64,000 bases of DNA from Chondrilla cf. caribensis (GCA_964020155.1 OZ026564.1:3419723-3483722); one strand, 5' to 3'. Counted from the stretch's first letter, positions 22,429 to 33,248 are shown. Made by a program: numbers and translations. Notes: generated by a model not told the origin, from the sequence alone.

Positions 22429-22430
<2 letters not shown>
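21511..22430. other. Intergenic, duplicated
   Basis: Duplicate of about 25831-26730. It holds the palindrome at 21867-21928. The small open frames (21617-21907, 22017-22337) are partly conserved in the copy but differ by indels and look non-coding. Confidence 0.5.
21867..21928. repeat. Palindrome with 27-nt arms
   Basis: Left arm 21867-21893 (tctactctaatcacatgggt onward) and right arm 21902-21928 pair with one mismatch around an 8-nt loop. Compare 26178-26237, where a G:C pair replaces the A:T pair in the outer stem. Confidence 0.75.

Positions 22431-22497
<67 letters not shown>
22431..22497. repeat. CA microsatellite
   Basis: About 33 uninterrupted AC dinucleotides. It lies within the segment duplicated at 26732-26801, where the tract carries an interruption. 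Confidence 0.95.
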
Positions 22498-22502
<5 letters not shown>

Positions 22503-22954
22503 ATGTGTATGCAAATATTATATGCATATCAATATTATCATATTATTATAGTTATGGTACGTATATTATTATATATGTGCCACTGGATATGTCATATAAT
22601 ATTAAGGAGAATACATACAGAATGCTCTCCGGTATATGGAGTAGAGTTGGATGTTCTGTATACACTTGCCAAGTTGAGCACTTCTATTATAATATTATTA
22701 TTATATTTTATATATTGCAGGAATGAGTTACGTATATGCTTGTGCATGTAGGTTATACTAGGTCATGATAGTGCTACCTTGAAATAGCTGCTGTAAGGAT
22801 TAACACACAAATGTGCTATATGCATACAAAATTGATTAGTACTGAAGTGACCATATATGGTGACAAAATACCTCAATTGAGTTTAACATTCTAGTGTCAT
22901 CACTTCGGCAACTGTTGAATAACTACTGAGTACAGCGTGAGTAGGGAGATAGTA

Positions 22955-23119
22955 ATGGCTGAGATTGGAAATATCTCTGAGAATGTTACAAATACAACTG
23001 AACTTCCCTTTGCTAGTGTTCTTGGAGTACAGGGATACACTGCCATGGTGACTGTTCTACTTGTACTTCTTGTACTAACTAACACCTACCGCAGCTGTCT
23101 ACATGAATGCAGTTACTGA
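22955..23119 (+). pseudogene. TM1-only receptor mini-ORF 1
   Basis: The ATG at 22955 starts MAEIGNISENVTNTTELPF and runs through the conserved TM1 block to VTVLLVLLVL, then leaves the receptor sequence for TNTYRSCLHECSY and a stop, 54 residues in all. The leader before it duplicates that of the intact receptor at 27263. It encodes one potential membrane helix with sequons and a Cys-containing tail. Whether it is expressed is unknown; the simplest reading is a truncated copy. Confidence 0.65.
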
Positions 23120-23301
23120 ATGTAGTTATTGTAGGCAGTGCCCTCCACTATATATCCCATATAGGTGTGAAACATTACAAGTCAATCACATGTACTACGT
23201 GTGTATACTACACTAATGTCTAAACAAGTTGAAGATTATCGCGTTGTATACGTATATAGTAGAGAGTTGTAGAGTAAAACTTAGCGCTCTGAGAGTTTAT
23301 T

Positions 23302-23484
23302 ATGGGAATGGTTGAGGTTGGAAATATCTCTGAGAATGTTACAAATACAACTGAACTTCCCTTTGCTAGTGTTCTTGGAGTACAGGGATACACTGCCATG
23401 GTGACTGTTCTACTTGTACTTCTTGTACTAACTAACACCTATGTCAACACATACCGCAGCTGTCTACACGAATGCAGTTATTGA
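23302..23484 (+). pseudogene. TM1-only receptor mini-ORF 2
   Basis: A second 60-residue copy of the truncated unit, beginning MGMVEVGNISENVTNTTELPF and ending TNTYVNTYRSCLHECSY. It has the same breakpoint after VLLVL as the copy at 22955 and four extra codons in the tail. The DNA from about 23100 to 23350 repeats at about 23470-23720, so mini-ORF 2 and the 5' end of the full receptor at 23671 belong to one tandem duplication of about 369 bp. Confidence 0.65.
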
Positions 23485-23670
23485 ATGTATATAGTTATTG
23501 TAGGCAGTGCCCTCCACTATATATCCCATATAGGTGTGAAATATTACAAGTCAATCACATGTACTACATGTGTATACTACACTAATGTCTAAACAAGTTG
23601 AAGATTATCGCGTTGTATACGTATATAGTAGAGAGTTGTAGAGTAAAACTTAGCGCTCTGAGAGTTTATT

Positions 23671-24708
23671 ATGGGAATGGTTGAGGTTGGAAATATCTCT
23701 GAGAATGTTACAAATACAACTGAATTTCCCTTTGCTAGTGTTCTTGGAGTACAGGGATACACTGCCATGGTGACTGTTCTACTTGTACTTCTTGTTCCTC
23801 CTCAACTGTTCATCGCTATCATTACCATAGCTGGACTGTGTGCTGGGAAGGAGTTCAGAAAGATAAAGGCTCAACGTAACATCATGATTGGCATTGGAGC
23901 AACAGGATTTGCTTCCAGTATGATCTTGATTATGTTTACTATTGCCGAGTATCTCTTCCTAAACCACCACAAGGAGGCTGGAGTTGTGTTCTGTCAAGGT
24001 GGCACTCTGTTTTACCACATCTACGCTGGTATGAGGAACGTTTTTCTAGCAAGTCTCTCTGTCACAGTCTTCATCACAATCAAACATGGACACCAGAAGA
24101 TCAAAGTCACTTACCTCAACATTGCACTAATTGTAATATTTTTGATTGTCCTGCTTCTCGGCATTGTGTATTTCTTCCCATTGGCTGTGGACTACTCTGT
24201 CCAGTTGGATGGAGTACTCTGTGCAGCAAACCTCAGACCTGGTGGTTATGCTGGAATTGCTATAACATTAGCTCTAAGCGACATTCCTCCGCGGATCATC
24301 TCAATTGCAGTTGTCATTGCTAGTCTGGTGTTCATGAAGAAGCACAGTAGCACACTGATTGGAAACATCAAACTTAAAATAGCAATGGTTAAATTCACAG
24401 TGCTTTTGGTCATTGTAAACTTTATTGTGTTTGTAGCCAACTATGGTGCAGTGATCTCATTCTTCCTTCTCACTGACTATCAAGACCAACTGAATCTCAC
24501 TGCGTTTGCCATCTTTAGACAGCTAATAGACTTCATTCTACCAAGTGTACCAGCTGTAATCAATCCGTTGATGATGATGGCTGTGTTCAAACCACTCCGT
24601 GTGGCCATCAAGACACTCCTCTTCTCGTACTGTTATGGAGATACTGATCGTAAGAAAGACGAATCTCACCTCACTTCAACAAACACTCCGGGAACATCCT
24701 CTACTTAG
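23671..24708 (+). CDS. 7TM receptor, subfamily A, copy 6
   Basis: Single exon, 345 residues, beginning MGMVEVGNISENVTNTTEFPF. The N-terminus matches the B gene at 27263 and the TM1-only fragments, while TM1-end to TM7 is closest to the gene at 17858 (LFIAI, CQGG, CAANLRPGG, INPLMM). This suggests a mosaic origin. A C-to-T change turns the Gln codon of the usual STQDV end into a TAG stop, so the tail ends at SST and lacks the last three residues. The juxtamembrane motif is YCYGD instead of YCCGD, losing one candidate palmitoylation cysteine. All seven helices are intact. Confidence 0.82.
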   Translation: MGMVEVGNISENVTNTTEFPFASVLGVQGYTAMVTVLLVLLVPPQLFIAIITIAGLCAGKEFRKIKAQRNIMIGIGATGFASSMILIMFTIAEYLFLNHHKEAGVVFCQGGTLFYHIYAGMRNVFLASLSVTVFITIKHGHQKIKVTYLNIALIVIFLIVLLLGIVYFFPLAVDYSVQLDGVLCAANLRPGGYAGIAITLALSDIPPRIISIAVVIASLVFMKKHSSTLIGNIKLKIAMVKFTVLLVIVNFIVFVANYGAVISFFLLTDYQDQLNLTAFAIFRQLIDFILPSVPAVINPLMMMAVFKPLRVAIKTLLFSYCYGDTDRKKDESHLTSTNTPGTSST

Positions 24709-25364
24709 GACATATCAGAACATCAGGGAGTACTTCTACAGTAAACATGTTGACATACGTACATGTACTCATTACACTTCATATGTTACATTTTCTCTCA
24801 TTTTGCCATACATTTTCTTATTATGAACATTAAGCGTATTACATATGCAATACATTAATTTTATTATGTATTATGTATACCTTTGTGATTTGAATAGATA
24901 CATATGTGCTCGTTCATGCACATGCTAATTCATGGATGGATTATTGCATTATATATTAATGTATAATTGTTTGCATTTTAACAAACACCTTGATAATGTT
25001 AAAAACCACTCATTTTTCCGCGTACTGCATGTTTCTTATTGAATTTTCTATTGTATAATTGTAATTCATCGCCATAGTACACATGTTATGTGTAGGTGTA
25101 TGTATACATATTCCCACTAAATTAGTAAACGTTTACTGATCACATGGGTATCACATGCTATTCATAACATGTGATACCCATGTGAGCAGAGTGGTAATAC
25201 ACGACATATTATGCACTGTCTCCAATTGATGCTACTGGCTATATAACACAGACTCAGCATGTAGGTCCTACTGCATGTAGTTAAGTTTTAATGTATGTAT
25301 AATTATAGGAATCGAGTTGAATTTGTTTGAATTGTCACTCGAACTTTTTATATTCTTTTACTAG
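24709..25364. other. Receptor 3' flank
   Basis: Paralog of 18896-19450. Palindrome at 25140-25185. No gene seen. Confidence 0.6.
25140..25185. repeat. Receptor-downstream palindrome, copy 8
   Basis: Same as 20821-20866: 22-nt arms with one mismatch and a tc loop, about 430 bp after the stop at 24708. Confidence 0.6.
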
Positions 25365-25830
25365 TCGACACTCCTGATCTTTATGGTCATATGATTCACA
25401 TCTTTTGGGATATTTATTGCCACTTTTGTGTTTAACTTTATGAAAAAGCACATCAACTTAGTGAGCGAAAACAGAAATCTTAAATCTTTAATCAAGTTCA
25501 TAGTGATTATAGCCATTGGAAATGGACTATTAATAGTTGGGAGCATACTCACAGCTGTACCTAGTCCTTTTCTTTCAATCACAGACACAACCACCATTGT
25601 TGTTATTGTGCATTTTGTATAAAACATTTATATTCATCTATAGCTACATGTTATGCTCACTCATTTGCTGATGATGGCCGTGATCAAATCACTCCACGTG
25701 GTCATCAAGACACTACTCTTCTCACACTGTTGTGGAGATAATGATCATAAGAAGGATGTCAGCCCCACTTTAACAAACACACCAGTGACATTCCCTATAC
25801 CCAGGGTGATATGTGGTCATGAGTCACCAA
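25365..25830 (+). pseudogene. Decayed third-type 7TM receptor, copy b
   Basis: Segmental duplicate of 21045-21510. Here the lysine run is intact (FMKKHINLVSENRNLKSLIKF, 25428 onward), but the frame still ends at a stop (25620-25622) between TM6 and TM7. TM7/helix 8 follows in another frame from 25653 (MLTHLLMMAVIKSLHVVIKTLL). N-terminus and TM1-TM4 are missing, so it is not functional. Confidence 0.7.
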
Positions 25831-26729
25831 GAACATCTGCATGGCAATTAACATTCCCACATATCACCTCATAAGTTCGACCAGATACACAATACTGGTG
25901 TATACAGTATGTAATCCTCATCCATGTTAAAATTACATGTACATACAATTACAAATGTACAATTTAAATTTGCAATTCTCAACCAGCTATAATGCTTACA
26001 GTGAGGAACTGATATTTTTCAGATACTATGTGGTACATGCTGCAAACACCTCAATAACGATAGAAACACTTCATTTTTTCCATACTATGTTTTAAATGTT
26101 TTATTTTTATGTATTAAATAATTAGAATACAGCATGTTATTAAGGTTGACTGTATATTCTCACATATTATTGTGATATCTACTCTGATCACATGGGTATC
26201 ACATTATGTATCATGTGATAGCTATGTGATCAGAGTAAAAATATGACATATACGTATATGCACCGGCTCCCCAAACATCATAAATGTGGTGTCAATACAT
26301 GTAAGCAGGAAATTTCACATGGGTCAATATTCATGAATGAGTGCATGCTGGTTTGCAAATGTCTTGAACAGTGTGTAACATGAAAAATTGCACACATACA
26401 TATGTATATACGGTGTATTACATTGTGTACTACAAGGTACAGAACTTTCAGCCCTGCATGTATATACGTAACTACATAAAGCAGTGATAGCTTTGGGTAA
26501 GTGCAAGTATGTTAAAGTATGTTCCTTGAACACAACCCCACAAAGAAGCATTTGTGGATTGCATCCATACATCCATGCAATGTGTGAACATTCATGAAGC
26601 AGCCCACACATGTAATAGATACTGGATGGAGTTACCGTAAACTATGTAAGTAGGTCTGGTAAGAATCAGTCAGTTAAGACTCCTAAATCAGTAAACAATG
26701 ACACACACACTCAAGCAAGTACACGTACT

Positions 26730-26731
<2 letters not shown>
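25831..26731. other. Intergenic, duplicated
   Basis: Segmental duplicate of about 21511-22430. Holds the palindrome at 26178-26237. No gene seen. Confidence 0.5.
26178..26237. repeat. Palindrome with 25-27-nt arms
   Basis: Left arm 26178-26204 (tctactctgatcacatgggt onward), right arm 26213-26237, with two or three mismatches and an 8-nt loop. The outer stem ctctgatcac/gtgatcagag covaries with ctctaatcac/gtgattagag in the duplicate at 21867-21928. Confidence 0.75.

Positions 26732-26801
<70 letters not shown>
26732..26801. repeat. CA microsatellite
   Basis: AC repeat interrupted once by 'at'. Duplicate of 22431-22497. Confidence 0.9.
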
Positions 26802-26804
<3 letters not shown>

Positions 26805-27262
26805 TATGCAAATATATATGCATATCAATATTATTATATTATTATAGTTACGGTATATTATTATATATGTGCCACTGGATATGTCATATAATATTAAGGA
26901 GAATACATACAGAATGCTCTCTGGTATATGGAGTAGAGTTTGATGTTCTGTATACACTTGCCAAGTTGAGCACTTCTATTATAATATTATTATTATATTA
27001 TATATTATATTGCAGGAATGAGTTACGTATAAGCTTGTGCATAAAGGTTATACTAGGTCATGATAGTGCTACCTTGAAATAGCTGCTGTAAGGATTAACA
27101 CACAAATGTGCTATATACTACATATACATGTATACAAAATTGATTAGTACTGAAGTAACCATACATGGTGACAAAATACCTCAATCGAGTTTAACATTCT
27201 AGTGTCATCACTTCGGCAACAGTTGAATAACTACTGAGTACAGCGTGAGTAGGGAGATAGCA

Positions 27263-28297
27263 ATGGCTGAGATTGGAAATATCTCTGAGAATGTTACAAA
27301 TACAACTGAACTTCCCTTTGCTAGTGTTCTTGGAGTACAGGGATACACTGCCATGGTGACCGTTCTACTTTTACTTCTTGTTCCTCCTCAACTGTTCCTC
27401 TCAATCATCACCATAGCTGGACTGTGTGCTGGGAAGGAATTCAAGAAGATTAAGGCTCAGCGTAACATAATGATCGCCATCACAGCAATGGGCCTCATTT
27501 CAAGTATCGATTTAGTGATGCTTGCTATTGCTGAGTATCTCTTTCTACACCACCACAAGGAAGCTGGTGTGGTATTCTGTCACGGTTCATCACTATTCAG
27601 GCATATTGACTATGGCCTGAGAGATATTTTGATGGTATTTTTTTCCCTCTCCGTCTTCATTGTAATCAAACACGGACAGAATAAACTCAGAGTCATCTAC
27701 ACGAATATAGCATTGCTCATATCAATATTAGTTGTTCTTTCCCTTGGTATCATATATGTAGTTCCATCGGCAATTAATTTTTCCATTCCATTTGATGGAG
27801 TGTTCTGCCATGCAGAAATATCCCTTGCAGGAGTTGTGGTGGGTCTCATCCTGACAATGATCCTCATCTCCATCCCTGTGCGAATCAGCTCCCTGGGAAT
27901 TGTTATCGCTATTCTTGTGTTTGTGAAGAAGCACAGTACTGCACTGGCTGAAAACGAAAAACTCAAAAGGGCTATTGTCAAGTTTGTAGCAATGATAGTT
28001 TTTGTGAATGCAATGTTTGTAGTTGGAATTATATTGTCATTCGTGACTCCAGGGCTAGTGGTAGTTGATGTGGCCACTTCTGTTGTGTTCTTACACCTGC
28101 TTTATTTCCTCCTACCGAGCACACAAGCCATAATCATCCCATTGATGATGATTGCTGTGTTTAAATCACTCCGTCTGGCCATCAAGACAACATTTTTCCC
28201 ATGGTGTTACGGAGATCATGATGCGATCATGAAAAGGAGGAAATTTTCCCTCTCCAGCTCTGGAACGCTGAGGACAACATTGAACCGGGAAGCATGA
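27263..28297 (+). CDS. 7TM receptor, subfamily B, copy 1
   Basis: Single exon, 344 residues, beginning MAEIGNISENVTNTTELPF. The N-terminus and TM1 to loop 1 (to KEFKKIKAQRN) are nearly identical to subfamily A, but the rest diverges: AITAMGLISSIDLVMLAIAEY in TM2, FRHIDYGLRDILMVFFSLSV in TM3, IKHGQNKLR after TM3, and NFSIPFDGVFC with the outer-loop cysteine. TM7 reads IIIPLMMIAVFKSLRLAIK, without the Asn-Pro. The tail ends LNREA, unlike the TQDV tail of subfamily A. The frame is open upstream to a GTG at 27245; the ATG at 27263 is preferred. The 2.2 kb before it duplicate the DNA ahead of mini-ORF 22955. Confidence 0.85.
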   Translation: MAEIGNISENVTNTTELPFASVLGVQGYTAMVTVLLLLLVPPQLFLSIITIAGLCAGKEFKKIKAQRNIMIAITAMGLISSIDLVMLAIAEYLFLHHHKEAGVVFCHGSSLFRHIDYGLRDILMVFFSLSVFIVIKHGQNKLRVIYTNIALLISILVVLSLGIIYVVPSAINFSIPFDGVFCHAEISLAGVVVGLILTMILISIPVRISSLGIVIAILVFVKKHSTALAENEKLKRAIVKFVAMIVFVNAMFVVGIILSFVTPGLVVVDVATSVVFLHLLYFLLPSTQAIIIPLMMIAVFKSLRLAIKTTFFPWCYGDHDAIMKRRKFSLSSSGTLRTTLNREA

Positions 28298-28532
28298 TTG
28301 ACATTGCAGAAATCAGCATGCATATTAATGGAAAATGTCAATTAATTAATTTCATTAACAAACTGCGTATATACATATCAAATTCAAGTATTATCCAATT
28401 TCTGCTTGTATATGTAACAAGCTTGTTATATAATAATTATATTAATTTTGTTGATTATGTATCAATTAAACAATCAATCAATCATTATTTCAGTGCACTG
28501 CACCACAAGGTTCTAGGACATGTATACATACA

Positions 28533-28563
<31 letters not shown>

Positions 28564-28669
28564 TGCAAGTTAAACAGGATTAATTTCATAAATATTGCTG
28601 GGTTTAACTTAATCAAGAATGCATTGTAACCATATACGCATAAAATGCAATTGAAATTAAGTTTACTAG
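28298..28669. other. Intergenic, no gene seen
   Basis: AT-rich, with an (att)n run near 28534-28562. The C-terminal flank resembles those after 34792 and 43106. Confidence 0.5.
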
Positions 28670-30440
28670 CATTAAGCACCTCCAAATGTAGCTGAAGTTA
28701 TACGAGTTAGCTACGGAAATGGGAATAGTTCCACACATTATTTCATGTCCCCAACTAGTTCTGTCTAAAATATCACGTTGACACGCCCCCTCCCCCACAA
28801 GCTATGCAAAAAGCTAAGGTGCTCAGCACTTTCTCTTCTACATATACTCTCCCATACAATGGAAATATATTAAGCACCTCCAAATACAGTGGGACCCCTG
28901 TAATCAGGACACCTTGGGTCAGTCTTTTCGTGTCCTGATTATAGGGGCGTCCTCATTTCAGGGGTTATGTACTTAGGATTGAAATTAATGGACACAATGA
29001 ACTATAGATGCGGGAGCATAATTTGGCGGCCATATTGGGTGGCAAAAAGACATGTTGCATATAGGGAGCAATACGAAATTTGTCTAGTTGTAAGAGTTCT
29101 AGACACTTCATCGTCGAACTAAACCTCGAATTTCTTAGAGACATGAGCTAATATGGTACAACCCAAATCGTCTGCGTAACGAATACTTCCTAACGATCGC
29201 ATTTTGACCTCTAAATCCCTTGCACGTATAGATTGTCAGGACCAAAGGTATTGGTGGGCAAACTGGAGAAAATCTTACAGCCTCAAAAACTTTGATTTGT
29301 CCACTTTATTCTGTATAATTTAATACTGATTTGTATACACTGGTTCATATTTTCCCATTCGTTATACGGAATAACCAAAGTCTGGGTTTCAGGGGGCATT
29401 TTACATACATTACAATACAGAAAAGGTTGGTTCCAAGATGATGCGTCTGTTTTATAATTAGCGCGGTGTCCGTATTTCAGGGGGTCGGATTATAGGGGTC
29501 CCACTGTATAACTGGAGTTACAGGCCACCTATTGAAATGCATGGGAATTGTTTCAGAAGTTAGTTCACGCCCCCAGCTAAATCTGCCTGAAATATAAAGT
29601 TGACACCCCCCTCCCCATGAGCTACGCAAAAAGGTGCTTAGCGTTTTCTCTCCTACGTATACTCTCCCATACATTGGAAATATTATAATATGCACCTCCA
29701 AATGTAGCTGGGGTTACTAGTTAGCTACGGAAATGGGAATAGTTTCACAAGTTAGTTCACTTCCCCAACTAGGTCTGTCTATAACCTCAAGTTGACATGC
29801 CCCCTCCCCCATGAGCTATGCAAAAAGGTGCTTAGCGTTTTTTCTCCTATACTCTCTCAATGCATATGTACATATATTGAAAATATATTAAGCACCTTTG
29901 AATGCAGCTGGGGTTACGGGCCACCTATTGAGATGGAAATTATTTCAGAAGATAGTTTACATCCCCGACTAGGTCTGTCTAAAAAATCAAGTTGAAACAT
30001 TACCTCCTCCATGAGCTATGCAAAAAGGTGCTTTGCGTTTTTTTCTCCTATACTCTCCCATACATTGAAAATATACATGTATTAAGCACCTTCAAATGTA
30101 GATGGGGTTACGAGTAAGCTACCGAAATGGAAATAATTTCACAGGTTGGTCCACGTCCCTAACTAGGTCTGTCTAAAATATCAAGTAGACACGCCCCCTC
30201 CCCCATGAGCTATGCTATGCTATACTCTTCCATACATTGAAAATACATTAAGCATTTTCGAATGTAGCTGGAGTTACGGGCCACCTATTGAAATGGGAAT
30301 TGTTTCAGAAGTTAGCTCATGTCCCTAACTAGATCTGTCTAAAATATCAAGTTGACATGCCCCCTTCCCAATGAGCTATGGAAAAAGGTGCTTAGCGTTT
30401 TCTCTCCTATACTACCCCATACGTACATTGAAAAAATATT
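28670..30440. repeat. ~190-bp tandem repeat array
   Basis: Roughly seven to eight diverged copies of a ~190-bp unit, each containing 'catgagctatgcaaaaaggt', 'ccatacattgaaaatatatt', 'aagcacctccaaatgtagct' and 'gggccacctattgaaatggg'. Within each unit 'aaggtgctta' and 'ttaagcacct' form an inverted pair. One unit is split by the TA-flanked element at 28887. Two more diverged copies lie at about 4200-4540. Not coding. Confidence 0.75.
28887..29506. mobile_element. TA-flanked DNA element, 620 bp
   Basis: Begins cagtgggacccctgtaatc and ends gattataggggtcccactg (imperfect complement, one mismatch), with TA on both sides (28885-28886, 29507-29508). It sits inside a ~190-bp repeat unit that resumes after it ('taactggagttacaggcca'). 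No transposase frame. Consistent with a mariner-like MITE. Confidence 0.75.
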
Positions 30441-30732
30441 AATTTTACTGAGTGGTGTAATTTCTATCCTAGAGTGCGATAGCACTCTATATGTAGGGAT
30501 GACAAGAAAAAAACATGGCGGCCTATTATCATGCATACATTAATGTTTCGCAAAATTATCGCCTATGAACATAATAATCATGTTTCACCATATATAGACA
30601 CTCCAAACTACGTATGTAGTCTAGAAGAGAATTCTGTGAAGGTTCCTGGGCCAGGCATTGGTCACTCTGGGGAATTCATCCCTTCTAATACCCACTTCAG
30701 AACAAAGTTGCTAGAGACCTAGCATACTAGTA
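30441..30732. other. Intergenic, paralog of 43435-43500 and 44102-44170
   Basis: 'gagaattctgtgaaggttcc' and 'acccacttcagaacaaagt' match the two sides of the foldback element at 43507-44093, so this stretch is its empty-site relative. No gene seen. Confidence 0.55.
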
Positions 30733-30832
30733 CACTGCTCTCCTCCTGCTGTTGTGGAGACTCTGATCGTAAGGAAACTTCTCATCTCACTTCAACAAAC
30801 ACCCCGGGAACATCCTCTACTCAGGACGTGTG
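30733..30832 (+). pseudogene. C-terminal fragment of a subfamily A receptor
   Basis: Only the last ~33 codons are present (LLSSCCCGDSDRKETSHL, then the conserved Ser/Thr tail ending STQDV and a stop), followed by about 60 bp of the usual 3' flank. Everything upstream of helix 8 is missing. Confidence 0.8.
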
Positions 30833-30899
30833 AGAACACCAGGGAGTATATACTTTCACCTAAAGCCTGGCTAACATACATGTGCAAATGATCAGATGC

Positions 30900-31359
30900 C
30901 GCTTGAGTTTTTCTTTGACGAGATCAGTGATTAATGCAATTTGAGGAAGCAGATCTAAAGTTCCAATTGATTGCCCACAATTATTTGTTTTTTCTTCCAT
31001 TGAGGCTCAAATATAACTGTATGTCCCGCATCTCTCTAATGTATTTAATTTTAAATTTGGACAGACAAGCATGCACTTTGATTTTCAAATAATTTCTGCA
31101 CTCCATCATTTTAAGTATAATATGTACAATTATGTAAATAATAATTATTGTGTTATACCTATTGACGCGATTTAGAAGAGAATATTACTTCTTTAACGGC
31201 GAATTTTGCGAATTTTGTTATGATGGTTCTTGTAGAAGCACTATTATCACGTGACTGCTCATGACCCACCCCTGAATTAGATTGTTTACATAACAATGAA
31301 ACCGCAAGTTATTGGTTTCCCCTATCAATGCTGACATGTCCTACTACATCTGGATATGT
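30900..31359. other. Intergenic, no gene seen
   Basis: No repeat or coding signal that I can identify. Confidence 0.4.
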
Positions 31360-31650
31360 ACAGACATTCCTCCCAATGAATATTATTAAACTCTGTATGA
31401 ATGTCATTAACTATCCATGCTATCCATTTCATTGTATGCTTATATTTTATAACATGACTTTGTGTAAGTTAATATATACAACCACTGGTATTCATTGGTA
31501 AACATTCAAAGTATTTCAAAGATCACATTTTGAAGCCTGTGTAATGTTGATGCAGATCCCATTTTTTCAAGCCTGAATTGTTATTTCCAAAATAGCCAAA
31601 TTTGTATCTACACCTTTAATAATACGGACTCTCTTATGTGTTACATATAC
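31360..31650 (-). repeat. Inverted copy of the DNA before the receptor at 33761
   Basis: The reverse complement matches about 33375-33655, including 'ccaatgaataccagtg' and the stretch around 'gggatctgcatcaacattac'. The two arms enclose about 1.7 kb. An analogous pair is 37270-37780 (-) with 41450-41960 (+). Confidence 0.7.
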
Positions 31651-31702
31651 ATGCTGACCATAAGGGCTGATTGCTAGCATTGTCATGAATGCCAAGCATG
31701 TG

Positions 31703-32352
31703 CAGGGCCGGCGCAACTGGTACGGCTACTACGTACGGCCATGGCCGTACCACTTTTTGACCATGGCCTTAAAAAACTAAAATGTCACTAACATGGCATC
31801 AACCAAAGATATGATAACCTTAACCAAATATTATTATTCCAACAGTGGTAAATGTAACATTGGCCTCCTTACAGAGAATTTCGTTCACAATTTCCTTCAA
31901 ACTAAGCTTCACTATCTGATACTATGCTCGAAGTCGCCATGATGTCTATTGCGCAACTTCTAAAACGCCGATTTTGAATGCCAAGACTAAGAAATTGGGC
32001 TGAAATTCGTGCGCTGAAGCTTCGTCGAAAGCGATAACTTCAGTGAAGGCTCTTCTGAACCTAAAAAGACGCCATCACCACGTGAAACAGTAAAATTAAT
32101 ACAGATATTATGCCTCATCCATTTTTATATACACACATGCCTAATAATATTAGTTTTATAATAATATTATTGTTATAAAAAATAGAAGGGCGGTCAGAAA
32201 TTTTAGCAGGGCAGGTAGCCCTGCTAAAATGGCCTGGGGGAAACACCGGACCGTATAATGATGCATCCTATTTTGTGTCATGTGAATGCCAACACGATTC
32301 ACTATGCTACGCTGATGGCCATACCACTACCGCAGAGCTTGCTCCGACCCTG
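31703..32352. mobile_element. Non-autonomous DNA element, 5-bp TSD, 650 bp
   Basis: Left end cagggccggcgcaa; the right end complements cagggtcggagcaa. Target duplication atgtg lies at 31698-31702 and 32353-32357. The paralogous site at about 37596 reads 'aagcatgtgggtg' with no insert, and the inverted relative near 41590 agrees. Internal bases about 31980-32075 resemble the interior of the element at 10002. No transposase frame. Confidence 0.8.
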
Positions 32353-32357
32353 ATGTG

Positions 32358-33246
32358 GGCATCCATGGAGCAGGTGTGTGTGGGAGGATGAATGCTAAAG
32401 CAAGGCAACTATTCATGTTCAGGTCACCAAGAGGAGTCTGTTGTGTTGTGTGCTCAGTTGGTGAGGTGTCAGTTTGCATATATAGCGATCACGAAGATGA
32501 ATTTCAACAGGTCTGTACAGTTATGATTGAGTCTTGGAGTTGAGTCAATAGATCCAATATGGCTTCCCTCATACCCTGACATGTCTCTGTCTGTTAGGAT
32601 GGGCAATGTCCACGAGGAAACACACCATGCAGGTTTCATGCACTTTTCTTATTTATAACTGTTGCACGAATACACACTGTATATTGAAAATTACTGCATT
32701 CCAAGTACACACGTGATGGTCTCCATCATGTAGACTTCAATTCCATCTTTCTCTTAATTTTATATGGTCACACATCAGTGTTGATGTTAGTGGTGTACCT
32801 CACACAATGCAAACCAATGCTACCATACCCATAGAAGAGTGCTATTTTATCTTGTGCATTTGGTGTACAGTCTGTGCTATGTACATTAATCTCAGAACAC
32901 GTGATCATGTAGTCTCTGATAATGGAATATGCACTTCATTTCTACTCAAAAAGCAATTAGCAACAGGTGTAACCAGCTCCATCTCAATCCCGCTCACACG
33001 TGTAGAACACAATGTCCCAACTGTCCTTGCATAGTCACGTTCGAGGAGCAGTTACGTATAGCTGTTTGATCTGAAACATGCTAGGATCCCAGGTATACAG
33101 TGGAATGATGGCAGTTCTGGTCCATATCAAAGTATTTCATACCTCAAGTACCACATTCAAGACTCAAAGGACATCCTAGTACCAGCCTGCACAGTCTGTT
33201 CTTCACCCCAGTGATCAAACTGTCAGAACCAGCCTGGTGTTGACTG

Positions 33247-33248
<2 letters not shown>
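32358..33248. other. Intergenic, duplicated at 37600-38240
   Basis: Closely related to 37600-38240 (for example 'ggaggatgaatgctaaagca'). Short open frames are interrupted differently in the copy. No gene seen. Confidence 0.5.

Noticed and set aside
22318..22551. Open frame through the CA tract
   Set aside because: Microsatellite translation with divergent flanks in the duplicate at 26.7 kb.
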